Assembly: GCF_007748175.1 (NCBI RefSeq)
Contig: NZ_CP037422.1
Location: 3,540,020-3,604,019, forward strand
Length of the DNA: 64,000 bases
Reading direction: 5' to 3'
Source of the DNA: Gimesia aquarii
Lineage (GTDB): Bacteria > Planctomycetota > Planctomycetia > Planctomycetales > Planctomycetaceae
Shown here: positions 9,512 to 19,049 of the stretch, one piece after another
Numbering within the stretch: position 1 is the first letter of the stretch
Layout of the letters: each line of letters opens with the position of its first letter
Notes under the pieces: model-generated
The model's database searches: none
The model's input: the letters and a program-made list of their open reading frames with translations, nothing else
Told to the model about the DNA's origin: nothing
Translations under genes and position numbers: made by a program

Positions 9512-12334
9512 TTACGGTGCGACAGCCCCTACGTAAGGTTTCATGCCACCGGGAGTCCCGGCCACTTTACGAGCAGGATTATCCGGGGCAGGGGAGAGGA
9601 ATTTTTCATCTCCGGGTGTTGTCGAAACGAAATTGCTCAAATTCGCATCGCCCCGCTTCCCTTTATTTTTGAAGAGATCCAATGCGTCAGCGGGAAGTGG
9701 TTTTGGCGCGGTTCGCGAAGAATAATTTTCCTGAGCTGTTAAAATCTTTGCCCAGACTTTGGGATCGTTCTGTTGTTCGACAGTTGCTTCTGGGCCTTCA
9801 AGCGTTGCAAACAGATTACGGGAAATCTGAATCGCTTCGCTATTGGGTCCGGGCATCGCCGTAATCACAATCCCTGAGTTCACAATAAAAAAGGTATTGT
9901 TCGTCAGTTTCAAGTTAATAAAATCATATCCCAAGGACTCAAAACGTATCCCGGTTGCAGTCTCTGAAAAAATGGATTCCTTGATATGGGTGTCTTTCAC
10001 TGTCGATGAGTATTGAATGCCCGTTTGCATCGTTTTCAAACAACGCAGATTGGACACAACAATCCCACTATTCGTCGCACCAGTAAAATGGACACCAACT
10101 GCCTGTGGATTACCCGCTTTGATTTTCAGGTTTTCCAGGAGCAGTGGCTCATTTTCAAGTCCACTCACTCCATCGGCCAGAATACCTGTAGTTTGAAAAT
10201 CATTTATCTTCAAATTTTTCAATCGCGTTCCAACCAGATAATCATTTAATTGAATGGCCACTTTTTTGCCTTGTGCTCTAATCAGAAAACCTTCGATTGT
10301 GAGACCTTCAATTCCCTGTAGCTGAATGATTGGCTCAGGCCCCTCAGGAGCCAAGATCACTGGTTTTCCCTGGTCGGCAACAATCGTAATTCCCTTGGGA
10401 TAATTTAATTGAGAATTATCAATACTGATCCGCTCTTTTAATTCCTGCCCGGCAGCAACTTTGATCGTATAATGTTTGTTATCCACACCAAAAGTTTTCC
10501 CGAAGACAATCTGAATGTCTTTGAGAACAGCAGAAATCGTTTTGTAATCTTCCTCTGGCCCAACTTTAATTTCTTCTGGTAATGATTCTGGTTCTGCAGG
10601 CTTGTCTGGTGTTGGTTCTGGTTGGACAGTCTGTGCGTCTTCAGGCTTTGGTTCGTCACCCTCCCCCTTCAACGCATACATCACAACCCCCACTATCAAC
10701 AACAATCCTACTCCGCCTCCCGCGATAGCAGGGAGAAACCACCGACGATCGCTGCCGGGAATTGCATCGAGAAAGGAATCGGAAGCCGTCGCTTCTTCAA
10801 CTAACTCTGCTTCAACTTCATCCGGTTCAGCTTCCATAACAACCGAATCACCTGGTAGGGCTTCGGCAACAGGAATTGCTTTTTTGACAGGTCGCTTCGC
10901 AGGTTTCTTGACTGGCTTTGCTATCGGCTTGGCCTTTGCGGCAACTGCCGGTGCAGCAGCTTTTGCACCACTTCCAGGTTTTGTTTCTGCAACATTAGAA
11001 ATGCGCGTTGATCCGGTACCGATTTTATTTTCTTGCACAATGGAGGAATCTCGAACATCGGAAGAAGACTTTTTTGGCTGCTCAAGCTGAGGACTACTCT
11101 TCGTCTTTTTCAAATTACCGGAATCACTTGTCTGGGGAACGACTGGTTCATCCTGCAAATTTGAGAGGAACGCAGCCAGTTCGGGATTTTTTTTCTGTTG
11201 CTCTTGAACTCCGGAACTGTTTTGAGTTAACCCAACCCCGGAACCGACACCACTACTCACATTATTCTGTCGCCACTCATCGTCTGTATTTTTCTGCAAC
11301 CATTCATATAAGGCTTCCGCCGTTTCAGTTGCAGTTTGGTATCGCTCCTCGCGATCTTTTGCCATCATTTTATTAATGATCAACAATAAATCTTCAGGAG
11401 TATCGGGCCGGTCATCAGTGATAGGTGGTGGCTCTTTCGTTTGATGCGCCATCAATCGCTGCGCGAGCGTACCTTCGGTGAAGGGGGGATGACCTGTCAA
11501 CAAAAACGATAAAGTACAACCCAGGCTATAGATGTCCGCACGGGAATCTACCATATGGCTGTCAATGGCCTGCTCGGGCGCGAGATAGTCAGCCGTCCCC
11601 AATACTTTTTCATCATGCGCGATTGTCAGTGACTTGTCTTCACCTTCGTTAAAAAAACGAGCTAACCCCAAGTCAAGAATCTTGACGACCCCTTTAGAAT
11701 CAACCAGCAAATTTCCTGGTTTGACATCCCGGTGTACCATATCTGCTTCATGCGCGTGAGCCAAACCATTGGCCGCCTGCCGGATGTAATTCACGGCGTC
11801 TCGAAAGTCGAGAGGTCCATTCTTATTCACGATCTCATGTAAATCCCGACCATCGACATATTCCATCACCAGAAAATGAATTTCCGCTTCATTTTCCATT
11901 TCATGGTCCACATCGTAAGCCCGCACGATATTCGGGTGATCCAATAGTGCGACCGCCTGCGCTTCACGATGAAAGCGGGCAAGGTAAGAAGCGTCATTAA
12001 CTCGTTTGGAGGGGAGCACTTTAATGGCACAACGACGACGCATCAGCACATGTTCCGCCAAATAGACCGAACTCATGCCCCCTTTACCAACCAGATCCAA
12101 CAGGCGATATTTTCCAAGGAAAAATCCTTTATGCTTTCCCTGTAGTAACTTGGTAGCCTGCCATCTGGTTACCAACGAACGCCGAATCAGCTCCTCTGCG
12201 ATCTCAGCAGGTTCGCCCAGCTTGACCCCTTTTTCCTGATATTCGGAAAGAAGTTTTTTCAACTGATCGACCGAAACCAGACCGCTTTGTTTTACCAGGT
12301 TTAAAAAACCTTCGGCCGTTAGTTTTCCCGCCAT
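9512..12334 (-). CDS. Membrane-anchored Ser/Thr protein kinase with C-terminal beta-helix-like region
   Basis: A 940-residue protein. Residues 1-72 are a helical leader typical of planctomycete kinases. The Hanks kinase domain follows (about 75-345): glycine loop [12 protein letters not shown]-binding Lys105, catalytic HRDVKPGN with Asp203, DLGLA at 221 and [10 protein letters not shown]. Residues 350-530 are low-complexity, rich in Ala, Lys and Pro. A single membrane segment lies at 534-556. The outer part (about 600-930) looks like a right-handed parallel beta-helix, with repeated short strands (for example [20 protein letters not shown]). It probably senses an envelope ligand and phosphorylates cytoplasmic targets; no substrate is evident. 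Confidence 0.9.
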   Translation of the reverse strand: MAGKLTAEGFLNLVKQSGLVSVDQLKKLLSEYQEKGVKLGEPAEIAEELIRRSLVTRWQATKLLQGKHKGFFLGKYRLLDLVGKGGMSSVYLAEHVLMRRRCAIKVLPSKRVNDASYLARFHREAQAVALLDHPNIVRAYDVDHEMENEAEIHFLVMEYVDGRDLHEIVNKNGPLDFRDAVNYIRQAANGLAHAHEADMVHRDVKPGNLLVDSKGVVKILDLGLARFFNEGEDKSLTIAHDEKVLGTADYLAPEQAIDSHMVDSRADIYSLGCTLSFLLTGHPPFTEGTLAQRLMAHQTKEPPPITDDRPDTPEDLLLIINKMMAKDREERYQTATETAEALYEWLQKNTDDEWRQNNVSSGVGSGVGLTQNSSGVQEQQKKNPELAAFLSNLQDEPVVPQTSDSGNLKKTKSSPQLEQPKKSSSDVRDSSIVQENKIGTGSTRISNVAETKPGSGAKAAAPAVAAKAKPIAKPVKKPAKRPVKKAIPVAEALPGDSVVMEAEPDEVEAELVEEATASDSFLDAIPGSDRRWFLPAIAGGGVGLLLIVGVVMYALKGEGDEPKPEDAQTVQPEPTPDKPAEPESLPEEIKVGPEEDYKTISAVLKDIQIVFGKTFGVDNKHYTIKVAAGQELKERISIDNSQLNYPKGITIVADQGKPVILAPEGPEPIIQLQGIEGLTIEGFLIRAQGKKVAIQLNDYLVGTRLKNLKINDFQTTGILADGVSGLENEPLLLENLKIKAGNPQAVGVHFTGATNSGIVVSNLRCLKTMQTGIQYSSTVKDTHIKESIFSETATGIRFESLGYDFINLKLTNNTFFIVNSGIVITAMPGPNSEAIQISRNLFATLEGPEATVEQQNDPKVWAKILTAQENYSSRTAPKPLPADALDLFKNKGKRGDANLSNFVSTTPGDEKFLSPAPDNPARKVAGTPGGMKPYVGAVAP

Positions 12335-12709
12335 TCTCTACCAATTCGCTCAACGTGTCCTTCGATGAATCTCTATTTACTCAGCCAGGTAATAATAACA
12401 CTCTAGCATCCGTTTTAATGCCTGACCAGTATTGGTTTAAGGAATCTCCTGAATCACATCTAATGAATGGAGCGCTCGCAGAAGCACTTTTTCCGTTCAA
12501 TGCGACATCTATACAATTTGAACACTATCTTGAATGAGCTTAATTTTGCCTGAATCATGACAACGAAATTGGATAAAACTGGGAAGAGATTCAAAAAGCG
12601 CAGCAATTCACTATAATATTTTGAGTAGAAATTCGATTAATAGTTTAGAGATGACGGGCAGAATACGCTAAAAAAGTCCAAGAAAAGAGTATAAACCAGG
12701 AAACACGAT
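12335..12709. other. Divergent intergenic region
   Basis: This 375-bp stretch separates the kinase gene from the glutaredoxin-like gene. It is AT-rich towards the right. The open frame inside it lacks family resemblance or a ribosome binding site and is not called. No RNA or operator was recognised. Confidence 0.4.
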
Positions 12710-13360
12710 ATGAGCACGACTGCACGCAAAGAAGAACTTCCACAAGGACTCTCTGTTTTGGGGAACACCTTGTTATTTCTGGGCTTAGGTATTTTTGCTC
12801 TCTCTCTGACAGGTACGAGTTGGCTCCCCTTTACCATGCCCCGTTCCTGGTTTCAGAATCCAACTGTGTGGAAGCTATTGGCACTCTGTTTGTCCTTCGG
12901 CGGAATTGCGATTTTAAAGCAAATTTCCAGTTCGGAAATGAAAGAGGGAGAACGTAAGTACGAACCCCAGCAAACCAGAGACTGGATCCCGGAAGAGCCT
13001 GGACAGCGCTTTGAGACACTCACGGTATACACAAAAGAAAACTGTCCCCTCTGCGAAGAAGCAACCGAGATCCTGGAAGATTACTCCGCCTATCTGCCTC
13101 AAGTGGAATTGATTGATATCTATAGTGATCCGGCACTTGTGGAAAAATTTGGCACATGTGTCCCCGTCGTACTGATTGATGGCAAAATCCGATTCCGCGG
13201 ACGCATCAATGAAGTGTTGCTTCGTCGTCTGATCGTAGCATCACCTGCCAGAGAGCTTTTGAAGAAAAGCTGTGGCTGTAATAAACAAGGCTGCGGCTGT
13301 AAGCCAGAACCAACACAGCTCAAATCGAGCGGATGTGGTAGTAATTGCCGGTGCGCTTGA
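12710..13360 (+). CDS. Membrane protein with glutaredoxin-like domain and Cys-rich tail
   Basis: A 216-residue protein preceded by AGGAAA. Two hydrophobic segments (about residues 15-40 and 50-68) precede a thioredoxin-fold domain (about 98-180) with a CPLC redox pair in TKENCPLCEEA and a cis-Pro in CVPVVLIDG, as in the glutaredoxin-like DUF836 group. The C-terminal 35 residues hold eight cysteines spaced CGC, CGC and CRC, which could bind metal or be redox-active. It probably acts in thiol exchange at the cytoplasmic face of the membrane. Membrane anchoring plus the metal-binding-like tail is unusual for this family. Confidence 0.72.
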   Translation: MSTTARKEELPQGLSVLGNTLLFLGLGIFALSLTGTSWLPFTMPRSWFQNPTVWKLLALCLSFGGIAILKQISSSEMKEGERKYEPQQTRDWIPEEPGQRFETLTVYTKENCPLCEEATEILEDYSAYLPQVELIDIYSDPALVEKFGTCVPVVLIDGKIRFRGRINEVLLRRLIVASPARELLKKSCGCNKQGCGCKPEPTQLKSSGCGSNCRCA

Positions 13361-13536
13361 ACCTGACGGAAACGATCACAGCCAGAAAAACAATTCACTA
13401 CCGGGAAATTCGGTTTACAGGTTGTTGTGATTCTACGTTAAATCAGTTAAATTGCACATAGGAAGCATGGGTTGGCATTTCAGGCTGACCCAAAGGGCCA
13501 GCGATTCCTTCTATCTAATACTACGGGTTAAAGATC

Positions 13537-14010
13537 ATGTCGTCTGAAATCTCATTGAAGAATTCAAAAGTACTCATCGCTGATGATAATCATCAGAATT
13601 GCGAGCTATTAGACGCATATCTGCTGGATGAAGGTTATGAAACCTTCATGGCATATGACGGCAAAGAAACAATTGAGAAGGTCACTGAAATTGAGCCTGA
13701 TCTGATCTTACTGGATATCATGATGCCTAAACTAAGCGGCTATGAAGTTTGCGCACAGCTGAAACAAAATGAAGAGACCAAAGATATTCCCATTCTGGTC
13801 GTCACGGCATTGAATGAAATGGGAGATATTGAAAAATCCGTGCAGGCTGGCTGTGATGATTTTTTAACCAAGCCTGTGAATCGAATTGAATTAACCACGC
13901 GGGTCCGTTCTCTATTGCGTGTCAGACATTTGACAAATGAGCGGGATCGATTGCTGGCTTACCTTGCGGAAGTGGAACGCACACCTAATTCCACTTCCAG
14001 TGAATCATAA
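13537..14010 (+). CDS. Stand-alone response regulator (receiver domain)
   Basis: A 157-residue single-domain receiver. The acidic pair is in LIADDN (about residues 14-19), the phospho-accepting Asp is in LILLDIMMPK, the conserved Thr is in VVTAL, and the Lys is in FLTKPVN. There is no output domain; the last 25 residues look helical or disordered. It is probably phosphorylated by a histidine kinase elsewhere and acts through protein contact. No kinase gene is adjacent. Confidence 0.9.
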   Translation: MSSEISLKNSKVLIADDNHQNCELLDAYLLDEGYETFMAYDGKETIEKVTEIEPDLILLDIMMPKLSGYEVCAQLKQNEETKDIPILVVTALNEMGDIEKSVQAGCDDFLTKPVNRIELTTRVRSLLRVRHLTNERDRLLAYLAEVERTPNSTSSES

Positions 14011-14154
14011 AACTCAACGTGGTTTGTCTTTAACAAGACCTGCGCACGTAATCATCAATCCAGTTCATTTCCGGTCAATTCCGTTAGTGATCGCCCTTTT
14101 TTCTTTTCGATAGACGCTAAAATTCTACCGATGCTTTTTGAATAGAAATCTCTC

Positions 14155-15405
14155 ATGACTGATTCAAACCCAATAGGGTCCGACTTGACAGTCACTACCG
14201 AAACAGTTTCAACACCATGTGTAACTCTCAAACCAAGACGTGCACTCCCTTTCTTTGGTCGGCATCCCTGGGTCTTTGCCGGAGCGATCTCGAAAATTGA
14301 GGGATCTCCTCAAGCCGGTGATGAGGTGATCCTGCAATCAGATAAGAAAGAATTTATCGCTCGCGGACTATACAATCCCAATAGCAACATTCGAGTCCGC
14401 CTGTATGCGTGGAAAGAAGAGCAAATCCTGAATGAAAACTTTTGGGAACATCGACTGGAGCAGGCAGTTGCACTGCGCGAAACAGTCGGCTTGTTGGATC
14501 AGTTTGAAAACACTGGTTGCCGACTGGTCTTTAGTGAAGCAGATCAACTCTCAGGACTGACCATTGACCGTTATGGCCAATGGTTTCTAGTTCAATTTTC
14601 CAGTTTGGCACTCTCACAAAAACAGGAACTGGTAATCCAGTTTCTCAAAAAAAGATTTCAACCCAGGGGAATCTGGTTACGTACCGAAAAAGGGATGCGT
14701 GAATCGGAAGGTCTGGAAGTCTCTGATCAGCTGCTCGATGGCGAAGCACCTCCCGAACATTTCTTTCTCGAAGAGAATGGAGTTCGTTATGGCATGAGCA
14801 TGGTGACGGGACAAAAAACCGGGTTTTATCTTGATCAACGCGAAAATCGTCTGGCAGCAGCCAGGTACCTGAAAGGGCACCGCCTGCTGGAGATGCATTG
14901 CTACACGGGAGGCTTCGCTCTGAATGCAGTGATTCATGGCAAAGCACAATCAGTTCTCGCCTACGATTCTTCACCATCCGCCATCGAACAGGCCACTGCC
15001 AATGCAGAACTGAATGGTGTAGGTAATCGAATTCAATTCCAAACTGGAAAAGCATACGCAGTACTCGAACAGTTAAAAGCAGAAGGAGAACAATTCGATT
15101 CGGTCATTCTGGATCCCCCCAAAATGGCGCGACATCGCAGCGGAATCAAACAGGCCCTGAAAGGATACTTCAGCTTGAACCGTTTGGCATTCGATGTTCT
15201 GAAACCAGGAGGCATTCTGGTTACTTGCAGTTGTTCGGGACTGATCAGCCAGTCAGAATTTCAGCAGATGCTGTCTTCAGTTTCACAACATACGCGACGA
15301 CATGTCCAGATTCTGGAACAGCGTGGGCAACCCGCCGACCATCCCGTTTCTCCCAGTTGTCCAGAGAACCATTACTTGACATGTTTGATCTGCCGTGTTT
15401 TATAA
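14155..15405 (+). CDS. rlmI: Class I SAM-dependent rRNA methyltransferase, RlmI-like
   Basis: A 416-residue protein with the layout of RlmI, the 23S rRNA m5C methyltransferase. An N-terminal PUA-like RNA-binding domain (about residues 22-95, RRALPFFGRHPWVFAGAI) is followed by an EEHAB-like middle region and a Rossmann methyltransferase domain (about 215-416). Diagnostic motifs are TGQKTGFYLDQRENR, HCYTGGFALNA (SAM binding), VILDPPKMAR (DPPxxx) and VTCSCSG with the expected cysteine. Exact target base is inferred from family only; related RlmK-like enzymes make m7G. The ATG at 14155 lacks a strong ribosome binding site. Confidence 0.82.
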   Translation: MTDSNPIGSDLTVTTETVSTPCVTLKPRRALPFFGRHPWVFAGAISKIEGSPQAGDEVILQSDKKEFIARGLYNPNSNIRVRLYAWKEEQILNENFWEHRLEQAVALRETVGLLDQFENTGCRLVFSEADQLSGLTIDRYGQWFLVQFSSLALSQKQELVIQFLKKRFQPRGIWLRTEKGMRESEGLEVSDQLLDGEAPPEHFFLEENGVRYGMSMVTGQKTGFYLDQRENRLAAARYLKGHRLLEMHCYTGGFALNAVIHGKAQSVLAYDSSPSAIEQATANAELNGVGNRIQFQTGKAYAVLEQLKAEGEQFDSVILDPPKMARHRSGIKQALKGYFSLNRLAFDVLKPGGILVTCSCSGLISQSEFQQMLSSVSQHTRRHVQILEQRGQPADHPVSPSCPENHYLTCLICRVL

Positions 15406-15501
15406 TCATTGAATCCCAATGAAACACGTTTGAAATGTTGACAACTTCCGCCACCATTCACACTTCTTGCAGAACTGATAAGCGTTCTAAAATGAAATAC
15501 T

Positions 15502-16620
15502 ATGTCACGCAAATCTAAAAAGAAACAACGTTCGAAAAAAATGGCTCCAGCACCGGAACAGATGCTGCTGGACTATTTGGCACCTGAGTGGCAAGCCAAG
15601 CACACACTCTGCTTTCAATCAAATTTACAGCCACTCACAACACAAATGATACAACGTGCCCAGCCAGACAGCTGCGTTGACAGTTTCAGTTTTGATAAAA
15701 CGATTAGCAACCGCATTCAGCAAAAATGTCGTCTCTTACAGGAAGAACAACCGCTTTCGATTGAATGGAATGCGCTCTGCGACAACGATTTTCCTGAAAG
15801 TAAATATGACGCGGCACTTTTACCGCTCTCGGAACAGTATTCCGACGAGTATGTGCGAGATTTGACATTCTCTGCCGTTCACTGCCTGCAAATTGGAGGC
15901 ATGCTGACCATTGCTTCGCCTCGCATCAAAGATTACGAATATCATAAATTTCTGAAGTCACTCTTCAGCAAAGTGACGAGAATCGTTTCTGACTTTGGAA
16001 TCATCTATCAAGGCAAAAAACAGAAAACGCTCTCCAATAAAAAAGACTTTCTCGATGAAACAGTCATTCGTGATAGCGATCACTTGTTGCATGCGTTTAC
16101 GCAACCTGGCGTCTTCAGCCACCGTCGTCCCAATCAAAGTGCGCGTGCTTTGACTAACCTCATGGAACTTTCTGATAAGACAACTATCTTAAACGTTGAT
16201 TGTGGTTCTGGCATTGTTGCGTTTGTTGCAGCAGCTCGTCATGAAACCGCAACCGTACACGCCATTGACAGTAATGCACGCGCTGTGAAATGCACAGAGC
16301 AGGGGATAGCCAAAAATCATTTGTCTAACGTTCGTGTGGAATTACACAAAGAAGGAGAGGGCATCGTTCCAGAAACCTACGATTATGTTCTCGCGTGTAA
16401 ATCCTATTTCACGAGCGAAGATCAGGGAGAGGCCTTCTTACAGATGAGTCTGCGTGCCTTGAAGCCAGGAGGTCTGTTACAGTTTTCTACCAAACAATAT
16501 CAATGGTACGCGAATCGTTTGCTTGATCTATTCACCGATGTTGCAATCGACGGCTCTACACATCACTTCATGTTGAGCGCAAAAAAGTCGGCTCATACTA
16601 CGTCAGATCTGCAATATTAA
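15502..16620 (+). CDS. RsmC-like methyltransferase, catalytic NPPY motif not conserved
   Basis: A 372-residue protein resembling RsmC (16S rRNA m2G1207 methyltransferase). It has a degenerate N-terminal methyltransferase-like domain and a C-terminal Rossmann domain. The GVFSHRRPNQSARALTNLM segment and the SAM-binding region LNVDCGSGIVAFVAA match the family. At the position of the NPPY/F catalytic motif it reads YDYVLACKSYF, so the Asn-Pro-Pro is gone. It may be an altered-specificity enzyme or a non-catalytic RNA-binding relative. It starts 97 bp after the rlmI-like gene on the same strand. A very basic N-terminus (SRKSKKKQRSKKM) could contact RNA. Confidence 0.65.
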   Translation: MSRKSKKKQRSKKMAPAPEQMLLDYLAPEWQAKHTLCFQSNLQPLTTQMIQRAQPDSCVDSFSFDKTISNRIQQKCRLLQEEQPLSIEWNALCDNDFPESKYDAALLPLSEQYSDEYVRDLTFSAVHCLQIGGMLTIASPRIKDYEYHKFLKSLFSKVTRIVSDFGIIYQGKKQKTLSNKKDFLDETVIRDSDHLLHAFTQPGVFSHRRPNQSARALTNLMELSDKTTILNVDCGSGIVAFVAAARHETATVHAIDSNARAVKCTEQGIAKNHLSNVRVELHKEGEGIVPETYDYVLACKSYFTSEDQGEAFLQMSLRALKPGGLLQFSTKQYQWYANRLLDLFTDVAIDGSTHHFMLSAKKSAHTTSDLQY

Positions 16621-16840
16621 TCATCGTTAAATCAGGTTTTGTGGTGAGAATAATTTTTCAGTGTGCCATCATTTTCTGATTTTCGCTGATTTTATTATAA
16701 TCTTTTTTCAAGAATCACTCGTTAACTACGAATCACGAAGGGGGAAAAATCGATTTAACTAACTGAGATTCGAGAATTCCTCGCACAATTGCATCTGAAC
16801 ATAACAAACACGGTTTTGATCTTTTCAGAAGGAGACTGTT

Positions 16841-17572
16841 ATGTCATTATTCCTGTCTATTACGATCCTGGCTTCCGCGCCACTAATTCCCCATGAAAAT
16901 GAGCAGCCACCTGCCCAGGCTGAAAAACCACAAATGACAACTAATTTTACAACTTTCGACCAACTGGCCGATTCACTTTCTTCCCGCGTTCAGACAGGCA
17001 CTCTGCTATTCAGCAAAGGAGACTGTCTGGCAGTTCGCATTTACACAAAAAGTGCTTATACGCATGTCGCAATGGTTGTGATCCGAAATGGCGAACCATT
17101 AGTTTACGACAGCATGAATGGAACAGGGGCCCGCTGCCTGACACTGAAAAATTATTTGAATACACAACGTCCCGCTACGATTCATATCTTTCAACCAAAG
17201 ACGAAATTTAATCCATCCATGACAGCTGAATATGAGCATTATCTGGATCAAAAATTGGGAACGCCTTATTCAATCAAACATCATTTGACCGGAAGCAGAG
17301 CTAAGGGAATCCATTGTGCGGAATACGCCATCGACGCATTATCTGCTTGCAATTTGATGAAAGCGAATGCCCCCGCCAAAGTCTCTCCGGCTTCTTTAGT
17401 CACGGGGATCGTCAAATCAGATCGCTATACTCCCTCCGTCACTTTCGAGTTGAAACGACCACCGCGCGTGTCAGAAAAATCGAGTGGCTGGTGCCATCAA
17501 CTCTGGATTGATACCAAAAACTGTACTTCTGCCTGTTGTATTAAATTGCGGGGATGGGTCTTCTGCCAATAA
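16841..17572 (+). CDS. YiiX/YebB-like permuted NlpC/P60 cysteine hydrolase
   Basis: A 243-residue protein with a strong GAAGGAG ribosome binding site 6 bp before the ATG. Short hydrophobic N-terminus (about 20 residues) suggests export or loose membrane association. The domain order fits permuted papain-like NlpC/P60 proteins: a His in AYTHVAMVV (about residue 74), then later the Cys in GIHCAEYAIDAL (about 164). Members cut amide or thioester bonds in peptidoglycan or lipids. The family is diverse and the substrate is not evident. The C-terminus carries three more cysteines (NCTSACC). Confidence 0.65.
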   Translation: MSLFLSITILASAPLIPHENEQPPAQAEKPQMTTNFTTFDQLADSLSSRVQTGTLLFSKGDCLAVRIYTKSAYTHVAMVVIRNGEPLVYDSMNGTGARCLTLKNYLNTQRPATIHIFQPKTKFNPSMTAEYEHYLDQKLGTPYSIKHHLTGSRAKGIHCAEYAIDALSACNLMKANAPAKVSPASLVTGIVKSDRYTPSVTFELKRPPRVSEKSSGWCHQLWIDTKNCTSACCIKLRGWVFCQ

Positions 17573-17728
17573 GAATCTGTAGCTCTGCTTACAAAAAAGC
17601 TTACAACATCTTCTTCGAAATCAGGGAAAGATCAGTAAACACTGCTTGAAAGTGCAGGGATTGTTAGCGAAAATCTACGAAGAAACTTTTGCTCATGTGT
17701 GACTTAGTTCGTAGACGAAAGCGCGATT

Positions 17729-18856
17729 ATGTTGAAGCTCCTCCGTGATAAACAAGCAGTCTTGTCTGTGTCTTGTATTAAAAAGTGCCTCTGCTATTCC
17801 CTGATTGTAGCGATTTTGCTATCAGTCACTCCTACCTCTGCACAGAAAGATACTAAGGGGCCACAGACTGTTTCGATTGAGCGAGAAGCAATCTCACTCA
17901 GGCATCCACGTGATTATTACGTTCCGTTGAATTTAAAACCGGTACGTTCACTCGTAATATCTTCGCCGATCGATGGCGTTGTGCATGCAGTTGATGTCAA
18001 GTCAGGAGAGAAACCAACATCGAAAGCGGTTTTAGTTCGTCTGGATTCCAGTATCCCGGAAGCCGAAGTCACGCGCGCAGAAGCAGCCCTGGAACTGGCC
18101 AAACAGGAACAAAAAAATGCAACAGGCAAAGCCACAGCAATTGCCAAAGCCAAAGTGGATCTGGCCGAGGCAGAATTGAAAATCGCCAACATTCGATTAG
18201 AGCAAACCAATATCCGCGCGCCATTTCAAGGAGAGATCTTCCGAATCTTCGCCGCGCCAGGTGCCTTCGTCAGAGCAGGGGAGCCACTTCTGGAATTGGG
18301 AGACACTTCAAAACTTCAAGTTGAGATCCCATTGGAACGCGAACAGGCGCAAAAAGGCACCAGCATTAATCTCAATGTCGAAGAACAGACAGCTCAAGCC
18401 ACTGTTGACCAAATACTTCCTCTCGCCCCAAAATTTGAAAAGCTCAGAGATCTGGGGAATTCCATCACCTCGGCTGTCGTGATTTTGAATAATAATGGGA
18501 ATCAGTTTCGGCCAGGTCAGGCAGTGAATGTGGCATTGATTCCACGCTATCCGATTGCGGAAATCCCTACCATTTCCGTCAAGAACACCCCTGAAGGAAA
18601 ACGAACAATTCAGATTGTTCGTGAAAATGTGATCAGAGATCTGATTCCCCAAATCCTGGGTCAGATCGGCCCAGAACGGCTCTTTGTCTCAGCTGCTTTC
18701 AATAAAGATGATGAGATCATAGTCAGCACATCACAACCACTACCGGATGGAACTGCAGTGCAACCCAAGCTGACAGTCGGCAAGCCAGAGCCGACCCAGA
18801 GAAAAACGACAGGCCGTTCTCCTTCAAAACCAACTGAAAAAAAGGTCAGCTTTTAG
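17729..18856 (+). CDS. HlyD/RND-type membrane fusion (adaptor) protein
   Basis: A 375-residue protein with a signal-type hydrophobic segment (about residues 20-40). A lipoyl-like half motif (SSPIDGVVHAVDVKSGEK) is followed by a short Ala/Glu-rich hairpin (about 112-148) and the second lipoyl half (NIRAPFQGEIFRIF), then a beta-barrel domain. This is the layout of periplasmic adaptor proteins of RND and ABC efflux pumps. No pump or outer-membrane channel gene lies next to it, so the partner is unknown. The C-terminus is Lys/Pro-rich and probably disordered. Confidence 0.82.
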   Translation: MLKLLRDKQAVLSVSCIKKCLCYSLIVAILLSVTPTSAQKDTKGPQTVSIEREAISLRHPRDYYVPLNLKPVRSLVISSPIDGVVHAVDVKSGEKPTSKAVLVRLDSSIPEAEVTRAEAALELAKQEQKNATGKATAIAKAKVDLAEAELKIANIRLEQTNIRAPFQGEIFRIFAAPGAFVRAGEPLLELGDTSKLQVEIPLEREQAQKGTSINLNVEEQTAQATVDQILPLAPKFEKLRDLGNSITSAVVILNNNGNQFRPGQAVNVALIPRYPIAEIPTISVKNTPEGKRTIQIVRENVIRDLIPQILGQIGPERLFVSAAFNKDDEIIVSTSQPLPDGTAVQPKLTVGKPEPTQRKTTGRSPSKPTEKKVSF

Positions 18857-19049
18857 ATTCCATTGTTCCGTTAGGGGCTCGACCTCGTTACACTATAAGC
18901 TGTGAGAAAATGTTTCAGATCAATTGTCTGAGTTCATAAGAGTCACATCACATCTAAAAACGAACTCAGTTTATGATAGATCATTGTAGTCAATGGCAAT
19001 GATTTCGAATAACAGTGCATTGAGTCGTTCAAAAGCTAGAGGTTGCGCG

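Noticed and set aside
12355-12537. Plus-strand frame of 60 codons in the kinase upstream region
   Set aside because: It has no homology-like features and begins within the probable promoter region of the kinase gene.
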